DNA from: Luidia sarsii
Taxonomy: Eukaryota > Echinodermata > Asteroidea > Paxillosida > Luidiidae
Assembly: GCA_949987565.1 (NCBI GenBank)
Contig: OX465104.1
Location: 5,919,248 to 5,983,247, forward strand
DNA: 64,000 nucleotides
Direction of reading: 5' to 3'
Below the pieces are notes generated by a model. That model was not told the DNA's origin, did not search any database, and was given only the letters and a program-made list of their open reading frames with translations. This document shows, piece after piece, positions 44,101-56,699 of this stretch; the first letter of the stretch is position 1; every line of letters begins with the position of its first letter. The translations under genes and the position numbers were made by a program.

Positions 44101-47100
44101 GAACACAGTGGAGCAGTGATAGGGACATGGCTATCGCCGCATTGGCATTTCACAATTAGAAATATCATTTCCAATCTGGCTCTATCGCGTCAGTGTTCAT
44201 GCATTTTGTGTTAACAATTGTGGATGAACCGGTCAAAGTGCTTTCGCAGCCCTGCACATGGTATAAAACGTGAGCTGACGCCAGACACTTTGCATAGAAT
44301 GCACAACCTTTGAGCCGCAGTTATCTCTGATGGAACCCTGCCTTTGGTTTAATCTTTGATAAGCATAGCCCATCAAAGCTATTTGGCCTAGATTTTCTGA
44401 TGGAACGTGCAGCACACCATTAGAGGTATTGAGATGTAGATCTGTCCATAATAAGTAATTAAAATACCAACTATTTCTACTTGATTATCATTAACATTTC
44501 AAATTGATTTGACATTATGTTGTTGTGGTGTGGGTGGAAATTGTTCCCGGGAGTAGAAATGTTTCTGCTTTGTTAATTAAATTGGGATTGCTTTTTGTTA
44601 GTCACAGTCCCACTGAGATTGCTTATAGTTTATGATGTCACGCCACTATCACCTTGCCTCCATTTACTTATTCAGTGGGAGGTCAGGCTGGCCCTAGTCC
44701 AAAGGTCCTAGTTTTGATTTCTTATGCCAACCCTCCCACAAGTTCACATAAGGGATGACACAAGTAAAAGTAGGCCAAGCTATGTCAGTGGGCAGTGGCG
44801 TCCTCGAAAGAAGCAAGGTCATGAGGGGTCAACAAACATCAGAGGGATTTGTGGCAGGCAGGACATTGCCGTTTACAAGACGGTGTATTGGACTGTCTGT
44901 AGCAATCAGACTACGGGACTCCAATCATGTTGGACACCCTTCTCTCAGATATATCTACTCTATAAAATTATAATCATCGGCAAGGCCTACTCATGTGCGG
45001 ATGTTATACCGTACTGGTTGTTTTGGAAATCAGTGCTTTAGCATCAAACTTCCCCAAACCGTCCCTTGTCTGAAGTGTTAATGCTATGGACATTGTAGGA
45101 AGATGGGCTGATCCTTGGGAAGGCAGGGGGCAAAGGGTCATACAGAGGTCACTCGTTAGTGCCCTCGTGCCTTGCGGTTTGCCCGTCGCAAGTCGACCCT
45201 TTCCAGTGGTCATGATTCATAGGATGTCACACAAATAGGATTCAAAATAACTATGTCTCCTCGCTGGTTGGCCAGTCTGTTAAGCATGTTGTGTGTGACC
45301 TTTTGTTTTTGTTTTTCAACAATTGACCTGATCTTTACTCCCTTCCGTCTGCAGTCCGTTTCAAGAACAGTCCCCGGGGTGGGATTTTACTTCTGTTCCC
45401 TCCACACTCTCAAGACCAAACTAGGGTGAGTGAATATATAGTGGACATGAACTGGAAAATATAAAAGAAATCAAGCCCACTTTCTTCAGTTCCATTCCTA
45501 ACTGTTGCTTGGGCTCGCGCCGGGGACCACTTAAACCTGTCATGTGGTGCAACATCCTGACTCTAGACAGATCTTAGATAAGCTCAAGAAGATTTTTGTT
45601 TTTGTTTTTAAAGAACAAGTAACTATTCCGAAGTGGCCATCCACTTGATCATGTTAGTGAGAACAGGCCCATTTTAGAAGCACCAGCTAATACCCTTGGT
45701 TCTATCTGTAGGCCCCTATCATCCCGACAAGTGATACTTGATGTCCTTAACATTTAAGGGAGAACTACACACCCTCTCGCTAATGCAAACCTTGGCCTGC
45801 TTTAACATGAATCAGAACACAAAATCCTAATCCCATCCCCCTGCTGGTGTTTGGCACAGTGCCCACACCTCACTCAAAACAAAGTTAGGTTTCCCTGTCC
45901 TGTGTGTTAATCCTTCCGCGCCCTCTCATTTTAAACAAACTTTAGGTGGACCGATCCCAACCCGTTGCAGGCCATTTCCCTTGGCATGCTGGCGCGATGC
46001 ATAGCAGGGGGGGTCATGCTTCCCGTGACAGTCGTCAAGACCCGATACGAGGTGAGTCACCGACTCGGCTGCACATTCTACCTTCTGAGTCTGTCGATGT
46101 GACCCCAAGCTCCTCCCCTCTGTCAAGCGGGTTTGCCCCAAGAAGCTACACCCTGTTTCAGCAACTGCGCACGTTGCAAGATTCGATCTCTAAGAGGCAC
46201 TTTACAGGCTGTTTTCATGTTGTTGCCTGCTGAATTGACAATTGGACAGAATCCCGAGTTCAGAATACATTTATCCACCAGTCACCAGAATCCAACTGAC
46301 ACCAACCGAATGCCTCATTCTATCCGAATTTCCTTGAAATCCCAGCCAAATTCAGCATCGTCTCTATATCTGGGATGGTCTGCTGTGTTTTAAACAGTGA
46401 TCACAAGAATGCGAAAGATTCCAACAGCGCCTAACTGAACTCAACTGAAGCATGCAGAATCTAGCCGGCATTTGCACGTGTGCTTACTGCCCAGTCCTGC
46501 CCTGCCCAGAGTTGGCAAAAGTTGAGAACCTGTTGCAACGAATAGGGTTTGAGGGTTTGATGGGCCACACCATGACAGACTGTGGAACTTTTAAGGCTGT
46601 TGTCGTGAACAAAAATTCTTGTCGACATGTCGCGAGAATTTTATGCCGACTGTCGACATTGTCGCGACAGAGACCCGATTTAGTCAAAAATCTGTAGTCA
46701 CAATGTCGGAATTTTTTTAGGTAATTAACAAATGGGGCATGTCAAACCGCCATAGTTGTGAACTTGTTTTCATGGATAATCTTAATTTCAATAAAATTTC
46801 ATATTTAGTGGCTTTCGTATTTAAGATTATACACAACAAAATAATTTGTGTGCCGATATTGGGTGTTACAGTCGTAATTTCCTTAAAAAATCATAAAAAA
46901 GCGATTGCTCATTGTCTACTCATGATGTCATCGATCGGCGATGCGTGGGTTCTCACTGCAAGAAATAATGAATATTTATGAATTTGCTGCACAGCGGCTG
47001 CAGTGGTTTTCCTATTGGCTATGTACACATGTACGTGTACATGAAAGTTTGAGAACCCGATAGTTTCAATGAAAAGAAAAGACGTCACCGTCCACACCTA

Positions 47101-50100
47101 GCTAAAGGTTGCCGCGTATTGGGCACCCGAAGACCAGCCGCGTATTGGGCCCAAAAACGGAGGAGGCCGCGTATTCAGCCCAACATTCAGACAAACCTAG
47201 AACGTATGCGGCCAAGGAGGCCTTTTTCCGATGTACATAATGAACTTAAATAATGAACTAAAATACGCGGCCGCCGGGATTTTGGGCCCAAACATGCGGC
47301 TACTTTTAGCTAGGTACCGACCGCGACGCACATACGATCTCATTTCTCGATCCTTCCCTCGGACGTCCACGATCTTTCCCGATCTCTGCATTGCACTGGT
47401 ATCCCGTACGCACATGTATTAAATGCATGCGATGCAGCAACGTATACCAGCTACTGAACTGCTTATGTCCGGCCATAGAAACGCGCGCTATACAGTAGTG
47501 ACAGTATTTACACTGTACATCGTAATGGCAAAATGCGTTCGGTGAATGATTTTCTTTGGTCGCGTCGCGATCCCTTCCAACATATTTAGTTACTATTATT
47601 TTGCTCAGCGCACAATTTTAGGATTTTTTGTTCCCTTTTTATTCCCTTTCTTTTCAGAGATTGGCCATTATGACTAGAGGTAGGCTAATGTTTTTTATTG
47701 TTTTTGTCGCGACAGCCGAAAAACCTTGTCGACATGTCGGAATATTTTCTTTGTCGCGACAATGTTAACAAAAGCCTTAGCCCGGAGAGGCAACAACTCC
47801 GTAATGCTACGTTCAGGTCTGTTGATTTAGTTGCTATTGTGTGTGTCTTTTGAATATCACAGAGCAAGGCATATCAGTACACAACAGTTCGTGGGGCGCT
47901 GAAAAGCATCTACAAAACGGAGGGCGCCAAAGGTAGGTATCTGCTGCAGGGCATTAATCTTTATGTATTGGTCGGGCTCATAGAAGGCCTTGTCATGGAT
48001 TTTTTTTTCATATAGGGGAGTGTTTTGTCCATTCCATAATCTGTTCCATGCATAATGTAAAGCCCTGGATCGACGGCGTTTCCATTTCAGTATCGTGCAG
48101 ATGTAAATAACTCATTGGTTTTATGTTTTTTTTGGGGGGGACTAAAGAATGAGTCAAAGGCTGGCTGCACTGTTGGAGATATCCCTTGCTGTAATCAAAG
48201 CCATTGTCTAAAGCATGTAGGGTCTGGACTATCACACCAGAATGTTAAGTTGCATTCATGTGCAGTTTACTGTCTGTTGCATGGTCCAACTGACTGGGAC
48301 ATTTAAAAAAAAAAAAAAAAAGGCAAGGAAAATTTGACTGGACTGACACTGACACAAATGGTTTTCAATGTGGAGAAAGCCAGCTTGCATTTTGCTCTGT
48401 AGTCGGTGTAAAACCTGGTCGTGCTCTCGTGGGAATGTGCTTTTACTTTGGGGGAAGAGTCGTGCCTGTGCCACAGCTGTCAGACCATTCATTGAGTTCC
48501 AGCTTGCTTACCGTGGTCATGTGATACACTGTAGGTGCTCTGCAGCAGAGATGAAGGTCAAAGGCTAAGGTCAATGCCGTTTTGTGGTAGTGTTTACTCT
48601 CAAAAATAGACCAAAAACCTATGATGATCATATTAAACAGCTTGTGAACAAACCTTGTGTGGCTCATCTAACAGCTTCGGCAAGATTTTTTTTTGCCATT
48701 TTTTTGTTTCAGTAAATAAAAAAAAAATGTTCACTGAATAAAATTACCTGCAATACATAAATCTCAAAAGTTAGAGAGCCCGACATTTCGATCCTAGCAG
48801 GACCCTTTTCAAAGGCCTTTTTTGTTTTTTGCTAGTTTCCTCGTGAACTGTTTCCATGAAGATTCCATGCCCGTTGGATTGATGCCCCTGCGACAGACAA
48901 ATTGACAAACAATGGGTTTACCCAAACAGGCATGAAACACTTAAAGCTCTGCTCATACAACAAATGAGACGGGCCCAGTGAGTGCCCCCACTCTAAGTGA
49001 TCTGTTGCATTTGAACAGTGTGTCAGTCCCTTGGTCTTATCCCCTGACACCTTCTCTCCTGCAGGCCTGTTCAGCGGCATGGCGGCCACACTCATGCGCG
49101 ATGCCCCCTTCTCGGGCATCTACCTGGTCTTCTACACTCAGACCAAGAAGGCAATACCCCAGGGTAAGACCAGTTCCTCACTCCCATGAACCCCCCCCCC
49201 CCACACACACTCCCTCAATCCAACCCTTCAGTTGCTCAGAGCAAGGAGTACACTGACCCAAAGCCAAAACTCCCAACAGAACATGGCGCACAGACTCGGA
49301 GAAGTCACTTTTGACAACCTGGGGTTTTAAAAAAACCTGTCTTCAAAGACACGTGTGTTGAGTCTGTGATGCAGCTGAATGGGTTTTGTGCGATCCGGGA
49401 TGTGCGCTTGCTCCGAGCACTGTTCAGAGCCCGTAGAAGGTTGGACCGACGACCAATGAACATCTGCCCTTTCACTAATACTGTTTTCTTGCACCCCTCT
49501 CGTTTTCACATTGACTCACGACTGAACTTTTAGGTTCAAACACTCAGAGCAAGCAGCCGTCGATGAACTGGAGTGGTTTCTGGCCATGAACTCACAGTGT
49601 GGTGTACGTCTAACGACCGCTTACCTTAACAGCCTGGAACCAACTGGCAGACTCGAAGAAGCTACTTCGCCTAGTGACCAGACAGGATCCATCCACTCTA
49701 CAGCGTCACTGGACAGATGCCTATGTTGTAAAAAAAAAAATGAAACCAACCCCAAAACACCATGTTCCCAAACTTGTCTCTACTGATAACGCTATTGATA
49801 GTTAGAAGCCTTCAAAGCTTGTGTAGACGCACCGGTTTGGAATGGTTTGGGTTTTTTGGGGGTGGAGGGGATGGGGCCATAGGAAGTTTCCCCCCGTTTT
49901 CAACCCAAGACAGCCATCTATCCAGCCTCGGCCCCAAGCCATGCTACGTCCAATATCCTCTCCGTTGACAGTTTGCAGGTAAAGACCAGGACAGTCGGGG
50001 CAGAGTTTAGATTAATTTCATGCGTTCTATTTTTTTGTCAAATTAGATTCGTGAAAGAGCCGTCGGTTTTTCTTACAAGAGAATGCCACCCATTATTGAC

Positions 50101-53100
50101 AACAGGTTGCATTTCAAGCATACAGTTTCCCTCAAAAGAAAGGTTTTTACTAGTTAGATATTGAGTTTGTTTTTTTGTCGGATAGTGTCCAGCCATCTAG
50201 AAGCTCCTGTTTTGGCAAATAAGTTGGTAGTGAATAGGATTTTTTTTTTTGACATGTAGAAATTGTCTGCCCTGTCCTTAACCCTCATCCTAAACCCCAC
50301 TGCCACCAGTTGCTCTCTCGTTTCTGTGCATGTCGGACATGCTGGATCTTACGCCTAGATTTGTGACATGAGTTCGTGAAAGTTGCGCCCCTCCCAAGGC
50401 CGTCGTGCCAGCACTGGAAGATGAGATCCTTGCCCTTTCCAAACAGCGGTGCATGCCATGCTTTTAAGGGCCTTGTTGCCAGACAATAGTTCATGATGAG
50501 GGCTTTCCTTCTGTTTGGGATCGAGTGAATGGCATGGCAGTTAGCAACACCTTTATCCTTCCCCAGCGTCCTGCCTCTCCCATACCTAGAGTAGGAAAGG
50601 TTTTCCCTAGCATTTTTTTTTTCTTCGCTCACTTCCACCTCGCTGCACAAGACAAACAGTGCGCATGCATATTCCATGCCATGCATGCAGACTAGAGTCA
50701 TCTTGGCTAGGCATTTTACAATGTAGATTACAGATAAGCTTTTTGATTGAACCGATTGAAGCCCGATGAAGATAGGGGAATCAGTGGCCTTGTCCTGTGC
50801 ACTTACCAAGACACTGTGCCCTTGTCTGAGCTCCTTTTTTTGTATCCTTGTTTATTTGAGAGTGAGAAGTTGAGAGAAACTTGCAGATGTCCCTCCGAGT
50901 CGTAGACCGTGACATTGCTGGGAAGGCATATTCATGCAGTTGCCATGTGGTTCCCATGCAAAAAACAGCTTTGGGTCACATAGTTTTGAACAAAATAACC
51001 TGACTCACAATAGAATGTCACAAGTAAATCAGTGAGGCATATCAGTCATGCCCTTTTTTTTCTCCGTTGCCTGAAAGATTCAACTTAAAAAAAAATTGAA
51101 GAGCTGTGAGCAGAAACCAGAGCATAAAGTACACTGCAGAATGTCACGCATGTCCTCTCCTCACTTGGTCCGAGTACACATGTGTAATGGACGAAAAATG
51201 GAGAAAAGTTGACCACGGTTCACCGTCATTTATACTATGAGCAGCCCTTCGCATTTTGTCCCAAACAGGAAAGGACAGTCGGCAGTTTCTGCCCGGACAG
51301 AGTTCACATTCACGATTTTCCTTTCCCATTCAATTTCTCAGATTGCACGTCGAATGTCTCTCTGAAACAGTATTGACAACTCAAGAAATGAAAATGAATC
51401 TCTCAGGAAAATGTTCGTTAGCAGGAATGAAATGACCCTACAAGCCAGTCTTTGTCAAGACTGTTGACCCACCAGTCTGTATATTAGCATTGGAGGGGGT
51501 CATTGGTCACTCATTTTTGCAGGTTTTTTTTTGGCAATTTTGTTGTAAGGTGTAGCCCAGCAGCTAAGGGCTGTGCCTATTCTGAAGAAACATTGCTGTG
51601 CACAGAAGTGCCAGTGTTAACCTGCTGAGTTGGCCTCTGATCCTGGACCAATAAGCGCAGGAAGTGCGACTTTGGTTATTAATTCCCAACTTTCTCTCCC
51701 CCCCACTCCCTTTCCAAAAGCATCCCACCGTAGAGTAACTCATTCACAGACATGGAGTGTAAGAAATTGCACCGCTAATGCATCACTTTATTGCCAATGC
51801 TGTCTTCCCATGAGTGTAACGGACAGGCTGTCATAGGGGGAAATCTTTTTGGGGCACAGTTAGCAAAACCACAGTTTACTGTAGAAGCAAGGGGGACAAG
51901 ACAGCCTGTTTTAGCACTCACGGCAAGTCAGTTGTGGAAGTGAACAGGTTCTGTACTCGTAAAGCTCAGCAAGTGTACAGTGTCATCTGCCTATTTTTGT
52001 TGTGTGCACAATCTCATGACTAGTGTTTTCGAGGGACGTGTCTGTGGACTGTGGGCCTACCGGTATCTAGAATTATAATGGCTTTTTCGACCAGGCTCAT
52101 GCTTTGCCACCATCACTGAGCAGCTGGAAAGGAGGTTTGCAGTATTCCTGTATCTTGTTTGAAACGGTATCTGTCTCCAAACTGGTCCAGCTGACAATAG
52201 AAGGTGGATGCTGGCAGTGGAGATTGAGCTGGAGTCTGATCCGAGGGTGTGGTTAAGAAGAGGCCACGGCCTGTGTCTTTCGGTTTTAGGAGCCGGGACA
52301 AGAATGGCTGTAGCATTGTCCCATTGCTGTTATTGTTAATGTCCAGATGACTGGCTCTTGATGGTGGTCGTTGTCGTCATTCACTGACTGTTGGAGGGCC
52401 CGTCTAGTGACCCGTGTTGTCTCTTTCCTTCACCTCCTCCTCCTCAATCCGCCTTTGCAGAGTGGAAGACGCCTGACCTGATGCCCACAGTCACCTTTGC
52501 CTCGGGACTGTTTGCCGGAGTGCTGGCCTCGGCCGTCACCCAGCCGGCCGACGTCATCAAGACCCACATGCAGCTCTACCCAGACAAGCACACCAGGGTC
52601 ATTGCCACCGTGCGATACGTCATTCAGGTGGGTCATCAACGAATCCCAATGCCCGGTATTTAGGTTGTTCTGAACATGCAAACAATTCTTAAAAATGGAC
52701 CCATCTTTCTGCTGCCATAAGGTCCCTCATTGCCCCCCCCCCAAAAAAAAAAATTAAACCCAAAACAGCATTAATATCTTGCAATTTTCTTATTTTCGTG
52801 TCTGTGGATATTAAATACTTCCTCTCTTTTTTTGAATCCCAACAGAAGAGTGGCACCAACGGGCTGTTCAGAGGAATGCTACCAAGGTGTCTCAGACGGA
52901 CACTCATGGCTGCCCTGGCCTGGACTGTGTACGAACAAGTAAGTTCACCCCTCCCGCTATGGCTCACGGAGCCCCGAGCCTGACCCTAACAGCTCTTATG
53001 CTCAAATGTTTAGTAGCAGGTTTCCAATGGGGATGGATTGTGCAGCAAGTAATCTTTAAGTAATTTCTCCATTGCCATGTTGAAAATGTACACATTTATT

Positions 53101-53373
53101 TGGCTTTCTTTGGATTTGTCCTTATTTTGCTGTTGTGAATACACAATTTTTGCATTCATGTCCTCCGTCTTCTCCTCTGAGAAAGGTCCTGCTGGGACTG
53201 AAATGTCAGACCCTAGTAATTCTTTTGGACATTTCACATGAGCATTAACTGAATCAAAGTTATGGGAAAGTTCATGGCATTTCTGGTCTTTTTCTTATCT
53301 CTCCCAGATCTATTTGTAACCCTTAAACCTTTTCTTTTCCCTGTAGGTTATTGTCAAGTTTGGCCTGAAGTAG
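41070..53373 (+). CDS. SLC25A38: SLC25A38, mitochondrial glycine carrier, 9 exons, complete
   Basis: An inner-membrane carrier that imports glycine into mitochondria for the first step of heme synthesis (yeast Hem25; human loss causes sideroblastic anaemia). Nine exons join in frame to 299 codons plus stop, against about 304 in human. Three carrier repeats are visible, each with its signature after helix 1, 3 or 5: [18 protein letters not shown] and PADVIKTH. The second has Thr for the usual acidic residue, as in the human protein as I recall it. Other family marks are [30 protein letters not shown] and the C-terminal KFGLK. No presequence is expected in this family. The N-terminus [18 protein letters not shown] differs from vertebrates. 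Start: the only in-frame ATG fitting the exon's phase. It is convergent with CEP20. Confidence 0.96.
41870..41995 (-). repeat. Family B copy
   Basis: gcctttgagataggtcctgc, caggccctcctgattttgaa and ttttagtcagtaagcagtgg, diverged. Confidence 0.65.
43511..43708 (+). CDS. SLC25A38: SLC25A38 exon 2: carrier repeat 1
   Basis: Acceptor ccccttgcag, donor ccc|gtgagt. [18 protein letters not shown], the QPLDLVKTR signature and [12 protein letters not shown]. Confidence 0.97.
45355..45425 (+). CDS. SLC25A38: SLC25A38 exon 3: helix 2
   Basis: Acceptor cgtctgcag, donor gg|gtgagt. [20 protein letters not shown]. Confidence 0.96.
45946..46051 (+). CDS. SLC25A38: SLC25A38 exon 4: carrier repeat 2 start
   Basis: Acceptor aaactttag, donor gag|gtgagt. 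[20 protein letters not shown] then TRYE. Confidence 0.96.
46594..47777. mobile_element. 1.2-kb TA-flanked DNA element with TGTCGCGACA palindromes
   Basis: Ends AGGCTGTTGT and ACAAAAGCCT between TA dinucleotides (46592-46593 and 47778-47779). Subterminal TGTCGCGACA-type palindromes and ttgtcgacatgtcg occur at both ends. The interior has ccgcgtattgggc repeats and no transposase-like ORF. It lies in SLC25A38 intron 4. Confidence 0.65.
47863..47932 (+). CDS. SLC25A38: SLC25A38 exon 5: matrix loop
   Basis: Acceptor aatatcacag, donor g|gtaggt. [20 protein letters not shown] then GAK. A 1.2-kb DNA element sits just upstream in intron 4. Confidence 0.95.
48725..48820 (+). repeat. Family B copy
   Basis: gttcactgaataaaattacc, ctcaaaagttagagagcccg and ttcgatcctagcaggaccct. 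Confidence 0.7.
49065..49163 (+). CDS. SLC25A38: SLC25A38 exon 6: helix 4
   Basis: Acceptor ctcctgcag, donor g|gtaaga. [20 protein letters not shown] then LVFYTQTKK. Confidence 0.97.
52461..52627 (+). CDS. SLC25A38: SLC25A38 exon 7: carrier repeat 3
   Basis: Acceptor gcctttgcag, donor cag|gtgggt. [20 protein letters not shown] then HMQLYPDK. Confidence 0.97.
52846..52938 (+). CDS. SLC25A38: SLC25A38 exon 8: helix 6
   Basis: Acceptor tcccaacag, donor caa|gtaagt. [20 protein letters not shown] then WTVYEQ. Confidence 0.97.
53165..53225 (-). repeat. Family B fragment in the SLC25A38 last intron
   Basis: ctctgagaaaggtcctgctg then ggactgaaatgtcagaccct. Confidence 0.65.
53347..53373 (+). CDS. 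SLC25A38: SLC25A38 exon 9: C-terminus
   Basis: Acceptor ccctgtag; VIVKFGLK and TAG. Confidence 0.95.
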   Translation, partial: VIVKFGLK

Positions 53374-55878
53374 AAGTACCTCTGGGGCTGAGCCAATCAT
53401 CAGCCAAAAGTTTGGCAACGAACTCCAAGATAGGATTGAATTTAAAAAAAAACCCAGCAAACATGCCCTCCTTCTGTAGTGTAGTACGTAGACAAATCCT
53501 GGATTCTATTCACGCAAAGAATTGCTTGCCAGCAAGGCTGTGTTATGTAACTCATTGGTTGTTGGCATAAACTGCCAAGAAAAATACCCGAGAAAAACAG
53601 TGCTTACTCAAAACAAAAGTAGATGTATATCGGTATATAACGTATGCCAGTATATGTGCAGCAACCAGCATGGCTGAGCTGTGTACACACCCTCTTGGTG
53701 CTAGCTGTGTCTTTGCCTTGACAGTTCTCCAGTCTTTACCTACCAGGTTGTATTTGACTCCTTAATGTGTATTTTCACGTCAAGCAGCACAAACATTTCC
53801 TCTTTGTATTCCTTGCTCCTTAAACTACTCTGAAACGGGTGGGGATCAGTTTTCGGGAAAGCTCTACATAACATTCGTGTTGGATGTCTCTTTGTGTTTC
53901 TTTTTTGCCAAATCAACGGGGAATGCTTTTGAGCAGTGCACAAAGAAGTGTACAAAGAAAGAAGTTAAAAGTTAAAAAAAAGAAAGGAAAAAATAAAATG
54001 AAATAACAGTATTTATGCAAGCTGCAGCAATACAAAAGCAGGGAAATCTTTGTGTGAGCGGCGCCGAGTTGTAAATAGTTTTTAAAGAGATTGGAAGCCC
54101 AGTCTTAACGGACAGGCCTGCAGAGTTAGCAGAATCTGTCAGAAGACGGCATGGCAGATTATTATAACTCAAAGGGAGACCCTTTTCCTTCTCCTTGAAA
54201 TTGGAAAAGGCTACACAACGGAATCAGAAAGTGAAGAGTGAGAAGAAGAACTATTAGTGGCCGTTGTACCCATGGGTAAATGGTGTCGCTTCGTGCACGG
54301 ACCTGTGGAATTGGGATGGCCATTGAAGTGAAGGTGTATTAATTATAATCAGTTGTTTTTTCCCCCTGTGCTAAGGAGTGTTATTCAAGCACTGTCTGTT
54401 CGGAGGTTCAGTTTGTTCTCGGATTCGTTCAGGGGCAAAGCGGTCTCTCACTGAATTGACTCAAGATAGGAGTCGCACAAACTAAAGGATGCCTAGCTCA
54501 GTGCATTTTGTGTGGATTATATCTGAGGCTGCAAGCCCAAATAGACAGTTGCCCTGCTCATCAGGTGGCAGCCTAATCCACTGTCTGGATAAGGCTTCCG
54601 GGAACTAAACCCTGAAGACGTCGTGCACCACCCAAATGTGAATTTTCTTATCGTTTTGCGTGTAGTTTGAGTGAAGTGTGCGTGCGTGGTTTTTAGACCG
54701 TTAAATTGTTCAGCCTAAGATACACAGATGAAGAAGATCATGGTTGAACGTGCTCAACTCAAGATAAAGAAGAATGATTATGTATATAGAAGGTAATCAT
54801 GTTATTGGGTGCTTTTGCATCCAGTGTCTGGGGAAGCAGCCCAGAGAAAGCTTGTATTGTACATAACTGAAAAAGAAGAAGAAAGGGCATTCATTTGATT
54901 CCAAGGTGGCGAGTTTAGTGAATCAGGAATTTGAAATTCGAACGTCTTCAGCAACGGATATGCTTGTCATTACCTGTACTAAAAAACAAGCGTGTTTGGA
55001 GAGTTTCAATTCCAGAGAGAATTTAAAATGGGATTTTGAAGAATTTGTTATTTTGGATATAAAGTTGGGCTTTTTGTTAAGGGGATGGGTATTAGTGGTT
55101 GAGAAATCACTGCCTGGTTTGGTCGAATATCACTACATATTAGTTGTATGATTTTATTTATTGACTTTCATTTCGGGCATTTCAATACCTGTGTCTGTAT
55201 GTGAAACTACCTTTGCTCGTGTTCTCTAGTAATGCCTAGCATTTGATTAATATGGGCAGCATTTCATGATGAGATTGGCCCGTGGGACCGATCAAGTGAG
55301 CCATCAGTCTAAGACTTGTACAGGGAAGAAACGTTAATGTCCTCAATTGAGCACTGTACAGAACTGAAGCAGAGGACGAATATTATGTCTTGAACCATAC
55401 AGCATCTTCCCTGTGGTTAAGTAATTGTGTACTCGGTTTCTTCACAATTGAGTATTATTTTTAAAATTTCAATTATTTATAAGTGGTGCGAACCCGTTTT
55501 ATTTCCTTGTCGGGAACTCAAATGTACAAAAGAAGATTAAGGTAACAATTGCTCTTTATTTCCTGTCAATGTGTATATACAAATGCCATTACTGACTGGA
55601 GAGAAAGTTTAAAGATGCCAAAATGCTATTTCTTTTCCCCCCAAACAGTGGGCTCTCTGAAATTTGTTATTCAAATTTAATTGTTTAATTATCGACTCAA
55701 GTCCGGCTGCAGCTTTGTTGGATATGAATACATGAATATGTAATAGGTGTTATGCGCCAAAGAATTTATGACGGAAGTCATGTACATAGAGAATTCAAAT
55801 TCAAGTTCTTGCAGCTCTGTGCACAATAAAGGTAATTTTTTTTTGGTGTACATATTTCAGTTGATTTTGAAAAATAAA
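53374..55878 (+). other. SLC25A38: SLC25A38 3'UTR with two poly(A) signals
   Basis: About 2.45 kb without gene-like ORFs. AATAAA occurs at 55825-55830 and 55873-55878, the first followed by a T-rich and the second by a GT-rich stretch. Confidence 0.6.
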
Positions 55879-56216
55879 TGACATCCCCAAAAATATGTTG
55901 CATGGCTTTCTTTTTCCTCCGACTTAATGGTCTTGAGCTCTGATATTGAAAGACTTGTGAGGGTTTTTGTTCTGCTTCAGTTTAAATGTTTTTGTTTTTC
56001 AAAATATTATTGTATGCAAGTTTAATCTACATACATACGTGTAGTTTTGAAACTTGAAACTAACTATCTTTCAAACAACCAAGACAAGTTAATGCTCTTT
56101 CCAGTAGAAATAAAAGTTACGGGTTCTGCCATGAATAGAACTTGAGGTGCCCTACTGGAGATGATAAAGAAAACACAAACAAACAACTGCAGATGTGAAG
56201 GTTCAATATGAAAGTT

Positions 56217-56222
56217 TTTAAT
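56217..56222 (-). terminator. CEP20: Candidate CEP20 poly(A) signal (ATTAAA)
   Basis: Reverse-strand ATTAAA about 420 bp after the stop codon, the best hexamer in range. It leaves about 340 bp between the two convergent 3' ends. Confidence 0.35.
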
Positions 56223-56640
56223 GGCAGACAATTTGCAAACGGGATACAGCAAACGTATGAAACAGACCAATATCATGTGAAAATCTTCCAAAGTAAAACC
56301 CAGTGATGCCAAGATGTGAACTTTGACTGCATATTCCATGCAAATTGCATTTCTTTCACCAACCTTGTAAGTTGTAACAATCTGATTTTAAACACCGAAT
56401 TTTAACAGTAAATACATGTTAACAACTTGTGTAAAATACAAATGTGTCCAAACATTTGGTCTCAGTGAGGACAGCAGGCAGCTTATTGAAGACCTAAAGG
56501 GGTGAGTGAAATGGCAGCATGCGTCCAGAGATTAAAAACAAAACGTGCAAGACCTTGTGTCAATAGTGGAAGGGCGAGTAACTATCCTGTACTCTGTCCA
56601 CAATGGTCGACTGTGAATGAACAAACGGCAATGCATCCGG

Positions 56641-56699
56641 CTACCTCCTTCCCCCTTTGAGGATAAGAGGTTCTTCTTCCGCAACCGGGACATCGCCAT
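56641..56699 (-). CDS. CEP20: CEP20 exon 5: C-terminus
   Basis: A strong acceptor (tttttttgtttctgtctcc then aaattcag). Phase joins to DGDVPVAEEEPLILKGGRR and TAG. The call rests on phase and acceptor strength, as the family is poorly conserved here. Confidence 0.65.

Noticed and set aside
50285..50809. A 174-codon reverse ORF in an SLC25A38 intron, not low-complexity
   Set aside because: No recognisable domain, no splice or promoter context, mixed codon use. Chance is likelier, though transcript data could revive it.
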